Shown piece by piece: positions 52,898-61,454 of a DNA stretch of 64,000 nucleotides. The position numbers and the translations under genes were made by a program. Source of the stretch: Pseudomonas fulva NBRC 16637 = DSM 17717 (GTDB taxonomy: Bacteria > Pseudomonadota > Gammaproteobacteria > Pseudomonadales > Pseudomonadaceae). The stretch covers positions 186,001 through 250,000 of the forward strand of contig NZ_BBIQ01000004.1 in assembly GCF_000730565.1 (NCBI RefSeq), written 5' to 3'. The notes below the pieces were generated by a model. It did no database searches. It worked only from the letters and a program-made list of their open reading frames with translations, and was not told where the DNA came from. Numbering within the stretch: position 1 is the first letter of the stretch; the number at the start of each line of letters is the position of its first letter.

Positions 52898-53749
52898 TCA
52901 CAAGCGCAACAGGGGCTTGACCTGCTGGTGCAGGAAATCGGTCACTGCCTTTATGCGCGGCGTGGCGCGCACGTCTTCGTGCACCGCCAGCCAGATCTCG
53001 ATGCTCATGGTCTGCTCAGGCAGCCCCACCACGATCAACCCTTGCTCATGGGCCATGAAGGCGGGCAGGCAAGCGATGCCGATCCCCCCGGCACAGGCCT
53101 GGGCCTGAATGCGCAGGTCGTTGCTCAGCAGGGCGAAGGGTTGCGCGCCCGCCTGGCGGTTGAGCCACTGCTGCTGCGGCGAATGGGCCTGGGAGGCGTC
53201 ATAACCGATGTATCGCCGTGCCGAACCGCTGGCTTGGTAATCGGCACTGGCATACAAACGGTAATCCAGGTGACCGAGCAGACTGACCACCAGGGTGGGC
53301 TCGGTGGGCCGTGACAAGACGACGCTGATGTCGGCCTCGCGCCTGGCCAAGGATGCCCGGGACTTGCTGCCGACCAACCGCAGCCGCAGTTGGGGGTATT
53401 GCTGGTAGAGGTCCCCGAGGCGCCTGGCGATGATGCTGCCCAGCAGGGCGGGCGGCGCCGAAAGGACCACTTCACCTTCTACCGTCTGTTGACCGGCGCT
53501 GGCGAAGTGTTCGAGGGCGAAGGACGACGCGGCCATCTGGCCGGCCAACTCACCTACGCGTTCGCCTTCGTCGGTGAGTACATAGGCCCGTGCGCGGCGG
53601 TCGACCAGCTTCAGATTCAGCGAAGCTTCGAGGGAGGCGATCCGCCGAGCGACGGTGGCGTGGTCGACTGACAGAACCCTGGCGGCGGCAGACAGCGACC
53701 CGGTGGCGCAGAAAGTCGAGAAATGGCGTAGGTCTTCCCAATCGAACAT
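52898..53749 (-). CDS. LysR-family transcriptional regulator
   Basis: This is a 283-residue regulator with an N-terminal winged helix-turn-helix (about 3-62, FSTFCATGSLSAAARVLSVDHATVARRIASLE) and a C-terminal effector-binding domain. It lies between an MFS exporter gene (upstream) and an aldo/keto reductase gene (downstream), all on the same strand. These two are the likeliest targets, but no operator was recognised and no divergent partner exists. Confidence 0.88.
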   Translation of the reverse strand: MFDWEDLRHFSTFCATGSLSAAARVLSVDHATVARRIASLEASLNLKLVDRRARAYVLTDEGERVGELAGQMAASSFALEHFASAGQQTVEGEVVLSAPPALLGSIIARRLGDLYQQYPQLRLRLVGSKSRASLARREADISVVLSRPTEPTLVVSLLGHLDYRLYASADYQASGSARRYIGYDASQAHSPQQQWLNRQAGAQPFALLSNDLRIQAQACAGGIGIACLPAFMAHEQGLIVVGLPEQTMSIEIWLAVHEDVRATPRIKAVTDFLHQQVKPLLRL

Positions 53750-53908
53750 GAGCAGGCTCGGCAGTGGTGGGTTTGAGAGGGGTAGGTGGGGTTTAGGGTA
53801 CTAGCCCGTGCCGGCCGTTTGGCAAGGCCCGCTTCTGGCAACGGGCTGTACTGGTGCGCCGGCCACGCCACCGCCAGGCACACCATCAGCGCGGTGCTCT
53901 CCTCTGTC

Positions 53909-55093
53909 TCAAGCGCCGCCTTTCATGCGCCGCGCCACCGCATAGAGTCCCAGGCCCAGCAGCGCCATGGCGGCGCCGATGTAGCCTGTACTGGTCCAGC
54001 CCAACCCCGCCGTGATAGCCATGCCACCCAGCCATGGGCCCAGGGCGTTGGCCAGGTTGAAGGCGGCATGGTTCGAGGCCGCTGCAAGGCTTGGGGCTTC
54101 GTGCGCGATGTCCATCAGGCGGATTTGCAAAGGCGCTGCCAGGGCGATCATGGTGCCCACCAGGCCAATGCCCAACAGCAGGCTCCACAGGTTCGCCGCG
54201 GCAAAGGTGAAGAACAGCAGGACCAACACTGACCACGCCAGCACCAGCCCCACGGCGCGGAACTGCAAGCGGTCGAACAGTTTGCCGCCCACGATGTTGC
54301 CGACGATGCCGCCCAGGCCGAAGGCTGCCAGGCCGAACGGGATCCACTGGGGCGCCACGCGGGTCACCTCGAGCATGGTCGGGGCCAGGTAGCTGAACAC
54401 GCAGAACATGCCGGCAAAGCCGATGGACGCAATGCCCAGCGCCATCCATACCTGGGGCAGGGTGAAGGCCTTGAGTTCCTTGCGCGGGTCACTGCGCACC
54501 TCATCATGACGCTGGGGCACAAAGCGCCACACCATCGCGATGGTGCAAACGGCGATCAGGCCGACCAACACGAACGCCGAACGCCAGCCGAAGTACTGGC
54601 CCAGAAAGGTGGCGATCGGGTTGCCCAGCAACATGGCCAGGGTAAGCCCCATCATGACCCGGGCCACGGCGCCCGCGCGCTGGTTGTTGGGCACCATGCT
54701 GGAGGCTACGACTGCGGCGATGCCGAAGTACGCGCCGTGGGGCAGGCCGCTGATGAAGCGAAACGCGATCAGACCGCCAAACGACGGTGCGAAGGCAGTG
54801 GCCAGGTTGCCCAGGGCGTACAGGGCCATCAGCATCAGCAGCATGTGCTTGCGCAGAACCTTGGCGCCCAGAATGGCCAAGGTGGGTGCGCCCACCATCA
54901 CCCCTAGCGCATAAGCGCTGATGGCGTGACCGACCTGCGGTTCGCTCAAGTTGAGGTTGCTGGCGATATCCGGCATCAGACCCATGATGGCGAACTCGCC
55001 GGTACCAATGGCGAAGCTGCCCAATGCCATGGCGGCTTCAATCTTTACGACGGTACTTTTACCGGGCAGTGGGGAGGGTTCTAGAACAGACAT
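53909..55093 (-). CDS. MFS transporter, AraJ/DHA1-type efflux
   Basis: This is a 394-residue inner-membrane transporter with twelve helices. The N-terminal GEFAIMGLMPDIASNLNLSE matches the DHA1 group that includes AraJ and the arabinose-efflux permeases, and the motif around GAKVLRKHMLL is the usual cytoplasmic loop. It probably exports a sugar, drug or metabolite; unknown. AAGGAG lies 4 nt before the ATG. A perfect hairpin just upstream (55223-55244) separates it from the LysR gene. Confidence 0.9.
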   Translation of the reverse strand: MSVLEPSPLPGKSTVVKIEAAMALGSFAIGTGEFAIMGLMPDIASNLNLSEPQVGHAISAYALGVMVGAPTLAILGAKVLRKHMLLMLMALYALGNLATAFAPSFGGLIAFRFISGLPHGAYFGIAAVVASSMVPNNQRAGAVARVMMGLTLAMLLGNPIATFLGQYFGWRSAFVLVGLIAVCTIAMVWRFVPQRHDEVRSDPRKELKAFTLPQVWMALGIASIGFAGMFCVFSYLAPTMLEVTRVAPQWIPFGLAAFGLGGIVGNIVGGKLFDRLQFRAVGLVLAWSVLVLLFFTFAAANLWSLLLGIGLVGTMIALAAPLQIRLMDIAHEAPSLAAASNHAAFNLANALGPWLGGMAITAGLGWTSTGYIGAAMALLGLGLYAVARRMKGGA

Positions 55094-55222
55094 CTGGCTC
55101 CTTGAAACATGCTGAAACGTTCAAGTGATGATAATGGAGACGCGAACGGTGCGTCGAGGCGCGCTGACTCACTAGCCGACCCAATTAACGAAGCTATGTG
55201 GGCGCAGACAGCGTCGAGCGAG

Positions 55223-55244
55223 CTGGAGTACAGATGTACTCCAG
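55223..55244. repeat. Perfect 9-bp hairpin after the LysR stop
   Basis: CTGGAGTAC and GTACTCCAG (55223-55231 with 55236-55244) enclose AGAT. It begins 4 bp after the LysR stop and sits about 130 bp upstream of the MFS start on the same strand. There is no T-run, so it is more likely a Rho-assisted, processing or mRNA-protecting structure than a simple terminator. Confidence 0.6.
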
Positions 55245-55248
55245 GCCG

Positions 55249-56130
55249 CTAGCGATCCAGATATTGACTCTGTCCGGCAAAATCGATGAAGCGCTGGCTG
55301 GCCAGCGACAAGTACTCACCCGAGCGCCAGCACAGCCGAAAACTCATCTGCTGGGCAGGCTCGAACGGCACGCCAACGATCCCTGGTGTTCTCAATTGCA
55401 CTGAGCGCAGCAATGTGGCCACGCCCATGTTGTCCAGGGCGGCCTGGACCACCAACGAGACGAAATTGCTCTGCAATGCCACTTGGTAAGTGATGCCGTG
55501 TTCGGCAAAGAAGGCGTCGAGCAGCTGACGCTGTACGAATGTGCGGTCGAACACCACCATGTCAGTGTTGCGCAGATCTTCGGCGGTCAGGCTTGCCTTG
55601 CTGGCGTAGGGGTGATCCGGGTGCATGCAGGCCAGCATCTCATCGCTACCCAACAGGATCGACTCCTTGTCCGAGGGCACGCGGCGAGACTCGAGCAGCG
55701 CCAGGTCGATTTCCCGTTGTTCAAGGCGTTGGCCAATGTCTTCGGCGCTGCCCTCGAAAACCGTCATGGCGATGCCGGGATAAAGCCGGCGAAAGGCGTT
55801 CATCAGCCCGGGCACATAGTGCAGGCCGAACATGGGCGGGATCCCCAGCCTCACTTCGCCACGCTTGAGGTCGGCCATGTCGCGCAACGCCTGGCGGGCC
55901 ACGTCCATCTCCCGCAACGCTGATGCGATGCGGGGCAGAAACTGCTCGCCTTCCACCGTCAGCACCACCTTGCGTGTAGTGCGGTTGAACAGACTGACGC
56001 CCAGTTCTTCTTCAAGACGCGTCACAGCCATGCTCAGCGCCGGCTGGGCGATGTGCAGGTGCTGAGCGGCCTTGGTGAAGCTGCCCTGGCGGACGATTTC
56101 AACGCAACAACGCAGCGCCTTGAGATTCAT
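55249..56130 (-). CDS. LysR-family transcriptional regulator (divergent from acetolactate synthase gene)
   Basis: This is a 293-residue LysR regulator. The DNA-binding domain (about 1-60, VRQGSFTKAAQHLHIAQPALSMAVTRLEEELG) is followed by a co-inducer-binding domain (about 90-290, with PPMFGLHYVPGLM and FVSLVVQAALDNMGVATL). It is divergent from the acetolactate-synthase-type gene across 168 bp that carry a perfect inverted repeat (56161-56175). Both suggest that it controls that gene and itself. The co-inducer is unknown. Confidence 0.9.
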   Translation of the reverse strand: MNLKALRCCVEIVRQGSFTKAAQHLHIAQPALSMAVTRLEEELGVSLFNRTTRKVVLTVEGEQFLPRIASALREMDVARQALRDMADLKRGEVRLGIPPMFGLHYVPGLMNAFRRLYPGIAMTVFEGSAEDIGQRLEQREIDLALLESRRVPSDKESILLGSDEMLACMHPDHPYASKASLTAEDLRNTDMVVFDRTFVQRQLLDAFFAEHGITYQVALQSNFVSLVVQAALDNMGVATLLRSVQLRTPGIVGVPFEPAQQMSFRLCWRSGEYLSLASQRFIDFAGQSQYLDR

Positions 56131-56160
56131 TTGAGGTATTCCGGAATTGATAACGTTTTG

Positions 56161-56175
56161 TGATGCTCAGCATCA
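56161..56175. promoter_or_regulatory. Inverted repeat, candidate LysR operator
   Basis: TGATGCTCAGCATCA is a perfect 7-bp inverted repeat around one base, lying 30 bp upstream of the LysR start and 123 bp upstream of the acetolactate-synthase-type gene in an AT-rich stretch. LysR operators commonly contain a T-N11-A dyad. This is longer, so the assignment is tentative. Confidence 0.5.
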
Positions 56176-56298
56176 TAACAATATATTTACTATTATTAAC
56201 GCCAAGGCCTACGATGCGCGCCACTGAGACATCCTGCAACATCTCAGTCACGCAGCCAGCCGGCTGCATCCTCCCTGGATCTTGAGGTAGTACATTAA

Positions 56299-57942
56299 AT
56301 GGCCAAGGCCGCCGATGTCGTTGTGCAATGCCTGGAAAACGAAGGTGTCGAGTATGTGTTCGGCATTCCCGGTGAAGAAAACCTCGACCTGCTCGAATCC
56401 CTGCGCAAGTCGAAGATCAAGCTGGTACTGACCCGCCATGAACAGTCTGCAGGCTTCATGGCTGCCACCTACGGTCGGCTGACCGGCAAGACCGGCGTCA
56501 GCCTGTCCACCCTGGGCCCCGGCGCTACCAACCTGGTCACCGCCAGCGCCTATGCTTATCTCGGCGGCATGCCGATGATGATGATCACCGGGCAGAAGCC
56601 GATCAAGAAGTCCAAGCAGGGCCGTTTCCAGATCATCGACGTGTGCGGCATGATGGACCCCATCACCAAGTACACCCACCAGTTCGCCTCGGCCGACAAC
56701 ATCCCGGCCCGCATGCGCGAAGCCTTCCGCCTGGCCGAGGAAGAAAAGCCGGGTGCTGTGCACCTGGAACTGCCTGAAGACATCGCCGCCGAGCAGACCG
56801 ATGCCCTGCCTATCCCGCGCAGCCTGCACCGTCGCCCGCTGGCCGAGCACGTGGCCATCGACGCAGCCGTGGAAAAATTGCATAAAGCGCGCAGCCCGAT
56901 TCTGGTGATCGGTGCCGGCGCCAACCGCAAGATGACCGCCAAGGTGCTCAAGCAGCTGATCGACAAGACCGGCATCCCGTTCATCACCACCCAGATGGGT
57001 AAGGGCGTGGTCGATGAGCGTCACCCACGCTTCCTGGGCAACGCGGCGTTGTCGTCCGGCGATTTCGTGCACCGTGCGATCGAGGCGGCCGACCTGATCA
57101 TCAACATCGGTCACGACGTGATCGAGAAGCCACCGTTCTTCATGGTCCGTGGCGGCACCGAAGTCATCCACATCAGCTTCCGCTCCGCCGAAGTCGATGC
57201 CGTGTACTTCCCTCAGGTCGAAGTGATCGGTGACATCGCCAACGCCGTGTGGCAGATCAGCGAGCAACTGACCGACACCGCGCACTGGGACTTCACCCGC
57301 CTGATGGCGATTCGTGAAGCCAACGAGGCGCAGATCGCCGAAGGCGGCGACGACGACCGCTTCCCGGTCTACCCACAACGCCTGGTAGCCGACATCCGCC
57401 GCGTACTGCCTTCCGAGGGCATCGTGGCCCTGGACAATGGCATCTACAAGATCTGGTTCGCTCGTAACTACAAGGCTCACAAGCCCAACACGGTGCTGCT
57501 GGACAACGCCCTGGCGACCATGGGTGCCGGCTTGCCATCGGCCATGGCCTCGTATCTGGTCTACCCGGACCGCCCGGTGATCTCGGTATGCGGCGACGGC
57601 GGCTTCATGATGAACAGCCAGGAACTGGAAACCGCAGTGCGCTTAGGGATGCACATCACCGTGGTCATTCTGCGTGACGACGGCTACGGCATGATCCGCT
57701 GGAAGCAGGCCAACATGGGCTTCACCGACTTCGGCCTGGACTATGGCAACCCGGACTTCGTCAAGTACGCCGAAGCCTACGGCGCCACCGGCCACCGTGT
57801 CGAAAGCGCCGAGGGCCTGCTGCCCTTGCTGGAGCACTGCATCACCACCCCAGGCGTTCATGTGATCGACTGCCCGGTCGACTACAGCGAGAACGACCGC
57901 ATTCTCAACAGCGAGCTGCGCGAGCGGGCGCTGGCGATCTGA
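56299..57942 (+). CDS. Acetolactate synthase-type ThDP-dependent enzyme (IlvB/AlsS-like)
   Basis: This is a 547-residue thiamin-diphosphate enzyme. Domain one carries the cofactor-activating glutamate in TRHEQSAGFMAATYGRL (about 51), a middle domain binds nucleotide, and the C-terminal domain has the ThDP motif CGDGGFMMNSQELETAV...RDDGYGMI. It resembles catalytic acetolactate synthases (catabolic AlsS-like or IlvB) that join two pyruvates. No regulatory IlvN subunit gene is adjacent, so it is probably not the main biosynthetic enzyme. GAGG precedes the ATG. It may be activated by the divergent LysR regulator. Confidence 0.9.
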   Translation: MAKAADVVVQCLENEGVEYVFGIPGEENLDLLESLRKSKIKLVLTRHEQSAGFMAATYGRLTGKTGVSLSTLGPGATNLVTASAYAYLGGMPMMMITGQKPIKKSKQGRFQIIDVCGMMDPITKYTHQFASADNIPARMREAFRLAEEEKPGAVHLELPEDIAAEQTDALPIPRSLHRRPLAEHVAIDAAVEKLHKARSPILVIGAGANRKMTAKVLKQLIDKTGIPFITTQMGKGVVDERHPRFLGNAALSSGDFVHRAIEAADLIINIGHDVIEKPPFFMVRGGTEVIHISFRSAEVDAVYFPQVEVIGDIANAVWQISEQLTDTAHWDFTRLMAIREANEAQIAEGGDDDRFPVYPQRLVADIRRVLPSEGIVALDNGIYKIWFARNYKAHKPNTVLLDNALATMGAGLPSAMASYLVYPDRPVISVCGDGGFMMNSQELETAVRLGMHITVVILRDDGYGMIRWKQANMGFTDFGLDYGNPDFVKYAEAYGATGHRVESAEGLLPLLEHCITTPGVHVIDCPVDYSENDRILNSELRERALAI

Positions 57943-57979
57943 AGCGTGCCCACACGCTGCGTCTGATCGCCGAGTCGAT

Positions 57980-58059
57980 CATCCTGCTGCATTGACCAGC
58001 TGCAGCAGGATGCGTGGATGTGATCTCAGGCTGTGTACGGCGGCCGCAATGGCCGCCGT
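57980..58059. terminator. Two hairpins between convergent genes
   Basis: CATCCTGCTGCA with its complement (57980-57991 and 58001-58012) and ACGGCGGCC with its complement (58037-58045 and 58051-58059) lie between the acetolactate-synthase-type gene and the convergent phytochrome gene. They are strong stems but no long T-run follows, so they are only probable, perhaps bidirectional, terminators. Confidence 0.45.
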
Positions 58060-58070
58060 CTTGAGCGTCT

Positions 58071-60617
58071 TCAGTCCTGCGGTTCGAGCAGGCCACGAAG
58101 GCTCATCACGATGGTACTCATGTCATAAGGTTTGCGTGTGACCGGAATGTGCTTCAGGTGCGCGGGAATACTGATGCCATCGCCATAACCGGTTGCGAAC
58201 AGGAAAGGGATGCGCCGACGCATCAATGCCTCGGCCACGGCAATGGACGTACCGCGCCCCAGGTTCACATCGAGAATGGCGGCGTCGGGTGAGTGCTGCT
58301 CCAAAACCTGCAAAGCTTCCTGCTCGGAACTGGCCGTGATGACATGCTCGATGTGGGCGTCGTTGAGAATTTGCTCGAGGCCGATGGCAATGACCAACTG
58401 ATCCTCCAGGATCATCACGCTCAGGCCAGGTCGTGCGGCGAATGGGTCAGAGGAATCGATCATGGGCGCGGCAGCAGCAGGCGCAGGCTCGGACTCGGCA
58501 ACCGCCAGGTGCCTGGCTGGCAGCGTGAACAAGCCCTGCACCCCATCAGGGTAGTACTCCACGCTACTGGTACCGCCCAGATCGAACGGGATGCTGCGCT
58601 CGATGAGTACCGAGCCGAAGCCGCGGCGCCGGGGTACCTGCACCTGCGGGCCGCCGCTTTCCTGCCAGATGATGGCGCAGGCGCCTGCAGCATCGATCGC
58701 CCAGCTCACAGACAGCCGCCCCCCTGGACTCGACAGCGCACCGTACTTGGCCGCGTTGGTCGCCAGTTCGTGCAGCACCAGGGCCATCACCGAATAGGCC
58801 CTGGCATCGAGAATCACGTTGGGTCCTTGCATGACGATGTCGGCAATAGCCGTGCGGTAAGGCGACAATTCGGCATCGAGCAACATCGCCAGGCGCCCAC
58901 CGCCATCACCCCGCACGACCTGGTCGTGGGCCAGCGACAGGGCCTGGATGCGGCCCTGCAAGGTGTTCACGTAACCCTTGAGCGTCTGGCCCTCGGCCGT
59001 GGGATGGGCAACCAGTGCGCCAATCAGCGACAGGATATTCTTGACCCTGTGGTTGAGCTCTTCGTTGAGCACCCGCTGGCGCACCTCGGCCTTGGAGCGT
59101 TCGCTGGCCAGCAGTTCGCTGTTGTGCAGCAACACCTCGACGATGGCCGTACGAATGGCGTCCCCGAACTGTCGATCCTGCTCCGTCCATGGCGCAGACT
59201 GCTGGTGCACAGTCTGTTTCCAGATGGAAAAACTCGTGCGCGGCGTCAGCCGGTCGCCCATCGCGCCACTGGTATAGGTCTTGTTGGGGTCGCCCGCCCA
59301 GTCGAGGGTCTGCACCACCTCCTTGCGAAAGAACATGATGTAGTCTTGCGGGCGCTGCGAAATGGGGATGAGCAGCACGCCCGACACGTCGCTGAAGTAG
59401 GCCTGGGCCGCCGGATGGGCCAGTGAAAGGCTGTTCGATGCCCACGTCCTGGCTTCGGCCACGCTTTCGGCGAAGCGCAGCAGTTCAGGCACGCAAGCTC
59501 TAGGCGGAACGGTACCGGCACTCGACCAACGCCCTTGCAGGGAGATGCCGATGCCATCACACGGAATCAGCGACATCAGCCTTGGCAGCCGGTCTTCGAA
59601 GAAGCTGTGCATGTCGGCGGCATGGTTGGCATCGCGCAGCATCAGGTCGAGCGTGTCGTGCACCTGCACGGCCGCTTCGAGTTGTTGCCGGCTGCGCACT
59701 GTTTCGATGTGCAGGGCGAAGAACTCGCCAAACATCTCGGCCGCCACGCGTCGCCCCATGGTCAGGTTGCGTGGTGAGTAGTGATGGCAGGCGATCAACC
59801 CCCACAGCGCGCCATTGACGATGATCGAGATGGACATGGTGGCGCCAACGCCCATGTTCTGCAGGTATTCGCAGTGGATGGGAGACACGCTGCGCAGGTG
59901 GGCATAGGACAGGTCCAACGGCTCGCCCGAAGGGTCCAGCACAGGCTCCAGGGCCACCGCCTCGAACTGCACGTCAGGGATGACCCTGATCGGGTTGCGC
60001 AGGTACAAGGCGCGTGCCTGCTGCGGGATGTCCGATGCGGGAAAATACTGCCCCAGGAAGCTCTCGAGCGTGCTGCGCTTGGCCTCGGCAATCACTTTGC
60101 CGGCGCCATCGCTTCCCAGTTGGTAGATCATTACCCGATCGTAGCCCAGTACTGCACGCACAAAACGCGCGGCGTCGCGGAACAGGCGGTCGGTCTGGTC
60201 GATTTCGCGCAGCTGCGCGATCAAAGTGCGCGCAAGCTCGATGGGTTCTGCAACGTTTTGGCCCGCAGGCTCGAACTCCAGGAGAGTGCTGCCCTTGAAG
60301 CGGTGCGCCGACACATCTACACGCCGGCCATCGGGCAGGGCGACTGCAAAGCTCAACGCCGGGCGCGATCCTTCGCGGATACGGGCCAGGGCATTGCGCA
60401 AGGTATGGGCGAGTTCCCCGCCAATCACGTCATCGAGTTTACGGCCATTGAGCGGCAGCGTGACCCCCAGTAATTTCGGCGCATTGACCGAGTGACGCAG
60501 GACCACGGTTGCGGTGGCGTCGCAGGCCAGCAAGCAGCCATGGGGCTGGATGCTGCCGGGAATCTGAATGGGTTCGCGGTCGCAATTACTCAGGTTTACC
60601 TGTGGGTCGAGGGTCAT
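58071..60617 (-). CDS. bphP: Bacteriophytochrome hybrid histidine kinase (PAS-GAF-PHY-HWE kinase-receiver)
   Basis: This is an 848-residue cytoplasmic red/far-red light sensor. The biliverdin-binding cysteine is C13 in NCDREPIQIPGSIQPHG. PAS (about 10-115) and GAF (about 135-310, with PASDIPQQAR and HCEYLQNMGVGATMS) form the chromophore pocket, and PHY follows (about 320-500). The kinase is of the HWE type: its histidine is in EELNHRVKNILSLI, with ELATNAAKYGAL and WQES motifs. A C-terminal receiver (about 731-848) has Asp in AILDVNLGRG. A bphO heme-oxygenase gene is not adjacent, so biliverdin must come from elsewhere. A receiver fused to the kinase suggests phosphotransfer within the protein or onward to an Hpt protein. 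Confidence 0.93.
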   Translation of the reverse strand: MTLDPQVNLSNCDREPIQIPGSIQPHGCLLACDATATVVLRHSVNAPKLLGVTLPLNGRKLDDVIGGELAHTLRNALARIREGSRPALSFAVALPDGRRVDVSAHRFKGSTLLEFEPAGQNVAEPIELARTLIAQLREIDQTDRLFRDAARFVRAVLGYDRVMIYQLGSDGAGKVIAEAKRSTLESFLGQYFPASDIPQQARALYLRNPIRVIPDVQFEAVALEPVLDPSGEPLDLSYAHLRSVSPIHCEYLQNMGVGATMSISIIVNGALWGLIACHHYSPRNLTMGRRVAAEMFGEFFALHIETVRSRQQLEAAVQVHDTLDLMLRDANHAADMHSFFEDRLPRLMSLIPCDGIGISLQGRWSSAGTVPPRACVPELLRFAESVAEARTWASNSLSLAHPAAQAYFSDVSGVLLIPISQRPQDYIMFFRKEVVQTLDWAGDPNKTYTSGAMGDRLTPRTSFSIWKQTVHQQSAPWTEQDRQFGDAIRTAIVEVLLHNSELLASERSKAEVRQRVLNEELNHRVKNILSLIGALVAHPTAEGQTLKGYVNTLQGRIQALSLAHDQVVRGDGGGRLAMLLDAELSPYRTAIADIVMQGPNVILDARAYSVMALVLHELATNAAKYGALSSPGGRLSVSWAIDAAGACAIIWQESGGPQVQVPRRRGFGSVLIERSIPFDLGGTSSVEYYPDGVQGLFTLPARHLAVAESEPAPAAAAPMIDSSDPFAARPGLSVMILEDQLVIAIGLEQILNDAHIEHVITASSEQEALQVLEQHSPDAAILDVNLGRGTSIAVAEALMRRRIPFLFATGYGDGISIPAHLKHIPVTRKPYDMSTIVMSLRGLLEPQD

Positions 60618-60816
60618 TAGCCATGCCTGTAGATGATGTAAAGGCTGCCTGCGCGGCTGCCGCCGTCAGCCTATCAGCACACCCGCGTACGGCATAGCCA
60701 GTGAGTGCCCCGGATAGCAGTTTTGAGGGTGTCAGTCGTCTGCACGCGGTGCCAGCGCTTGTGTGTGACTGGCCTCGGTGGTTTCATGCGGCCCTTGATT
60801 TTGGAGGTACACGCAC

Positions 60817-61431
60817 ATGAGTCGCCCGCTTTTCATCGCCATGGACGGGCCGAAAGGTACTGGTAAGACCACGCTGCTCGAAGCACTCACCCAGGCGTTA
60901 CGGGCCCGAGGCAACAAAGTGGTCAGGCTGTGCGAGGGCAACAATGATCCACAGCGCGCGCAGACCATGACGTTGGTCAATCAGCTGGCCAGGCAGCCTT
61001 CGCCAACGGTTGAGTGGCAGGTCTGCGAGCGATTGGCCGAAAGCCGCGCCTGGATCACCCGCCACGTACTGCCGCGTCAACCTGGCGACAGCATTGTCCT
61101 GATTGACCGTTGGTACCCATCGGACGCGGCGTTTCGCCGAAACGTGCCATTCGACCAGGTGTTGCGTTTGAACATCGAACGCGGCGTGCAGGTGCCTGAC
61201 CTGCACATCGCGGTGCTCACCACGGCGCAAACGTCCTGGACGAGGGCTGCGTCCCGCCGTCGGGGCCTGGGCAGCACGGTCATCCATACCTTGGAGGAGC
61301 AGATGGCGAGTACCCAGGCGTTCAACCACGCTGCACACGAGCACGGCTGGCTGCTTTGTCAAAATGAAGGCACCGTGGCGGACGCCGTCGATCAGTTGGT
61401 GGAGGCCGTCACGCCGCTGCTGCACGCCTGA
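60817..61431 (+). CDS. Thymidylate-kinase-like P-loop protein
   Basis: This is a 204-residue cytoplasmic nucleotide kinase fold. The Walker A motif GPKGTGKTT is at about residues 11-19, the DRWYPSD motif (family DR[YH]) near 91, and a basic LID-like segment RAASRRRGLG near 145. It resembles dTMP kinase but diverges from standard Tmk. It is probably an accessory nucleoside-monophosphate or polyphosphate kinase, with its substrate unknown. GGAGG precedes the ATG. It is divergent from the phytochrome gene and converges with the dehydrogenase gene, ending 23 bp from it. Confidence 0.75.
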   Translation: MSRPLFIAMDGPKGTGKTTLLEALTQALRARGNKVVRLCEGNNDPQRAQTMTLVNQLARQPSPTVEWQVCERLAESRAWITRHVLPRQPGDSIVLIDRWYPSDAAFRRNVPFDQVLRLNIERGVQVPDLHIAVLTTAQTSWTRAASRRRGLGSTVIHTLEEQMASTQAFNHAAHEHGWLLCQNEGTVADAVDQLVEAVTPLLHA

Positions 61432-61454
61432 ACCCATCGTTCAGGCCACTGGGT

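Noticed and set aside
56248..57480. A 410-codon frame opposite the acetolactate-synthase-type gene
   Set aside because: The sense gene is unmistakable, and the antisense translation has no coherent domain or ribosome site.
58293..59426. A 377-codon frame opposite the phytochrome gene
   Set aside because: The phytochrome motifs on the reverse strand are complete, and the forward frame has no recognisable features.
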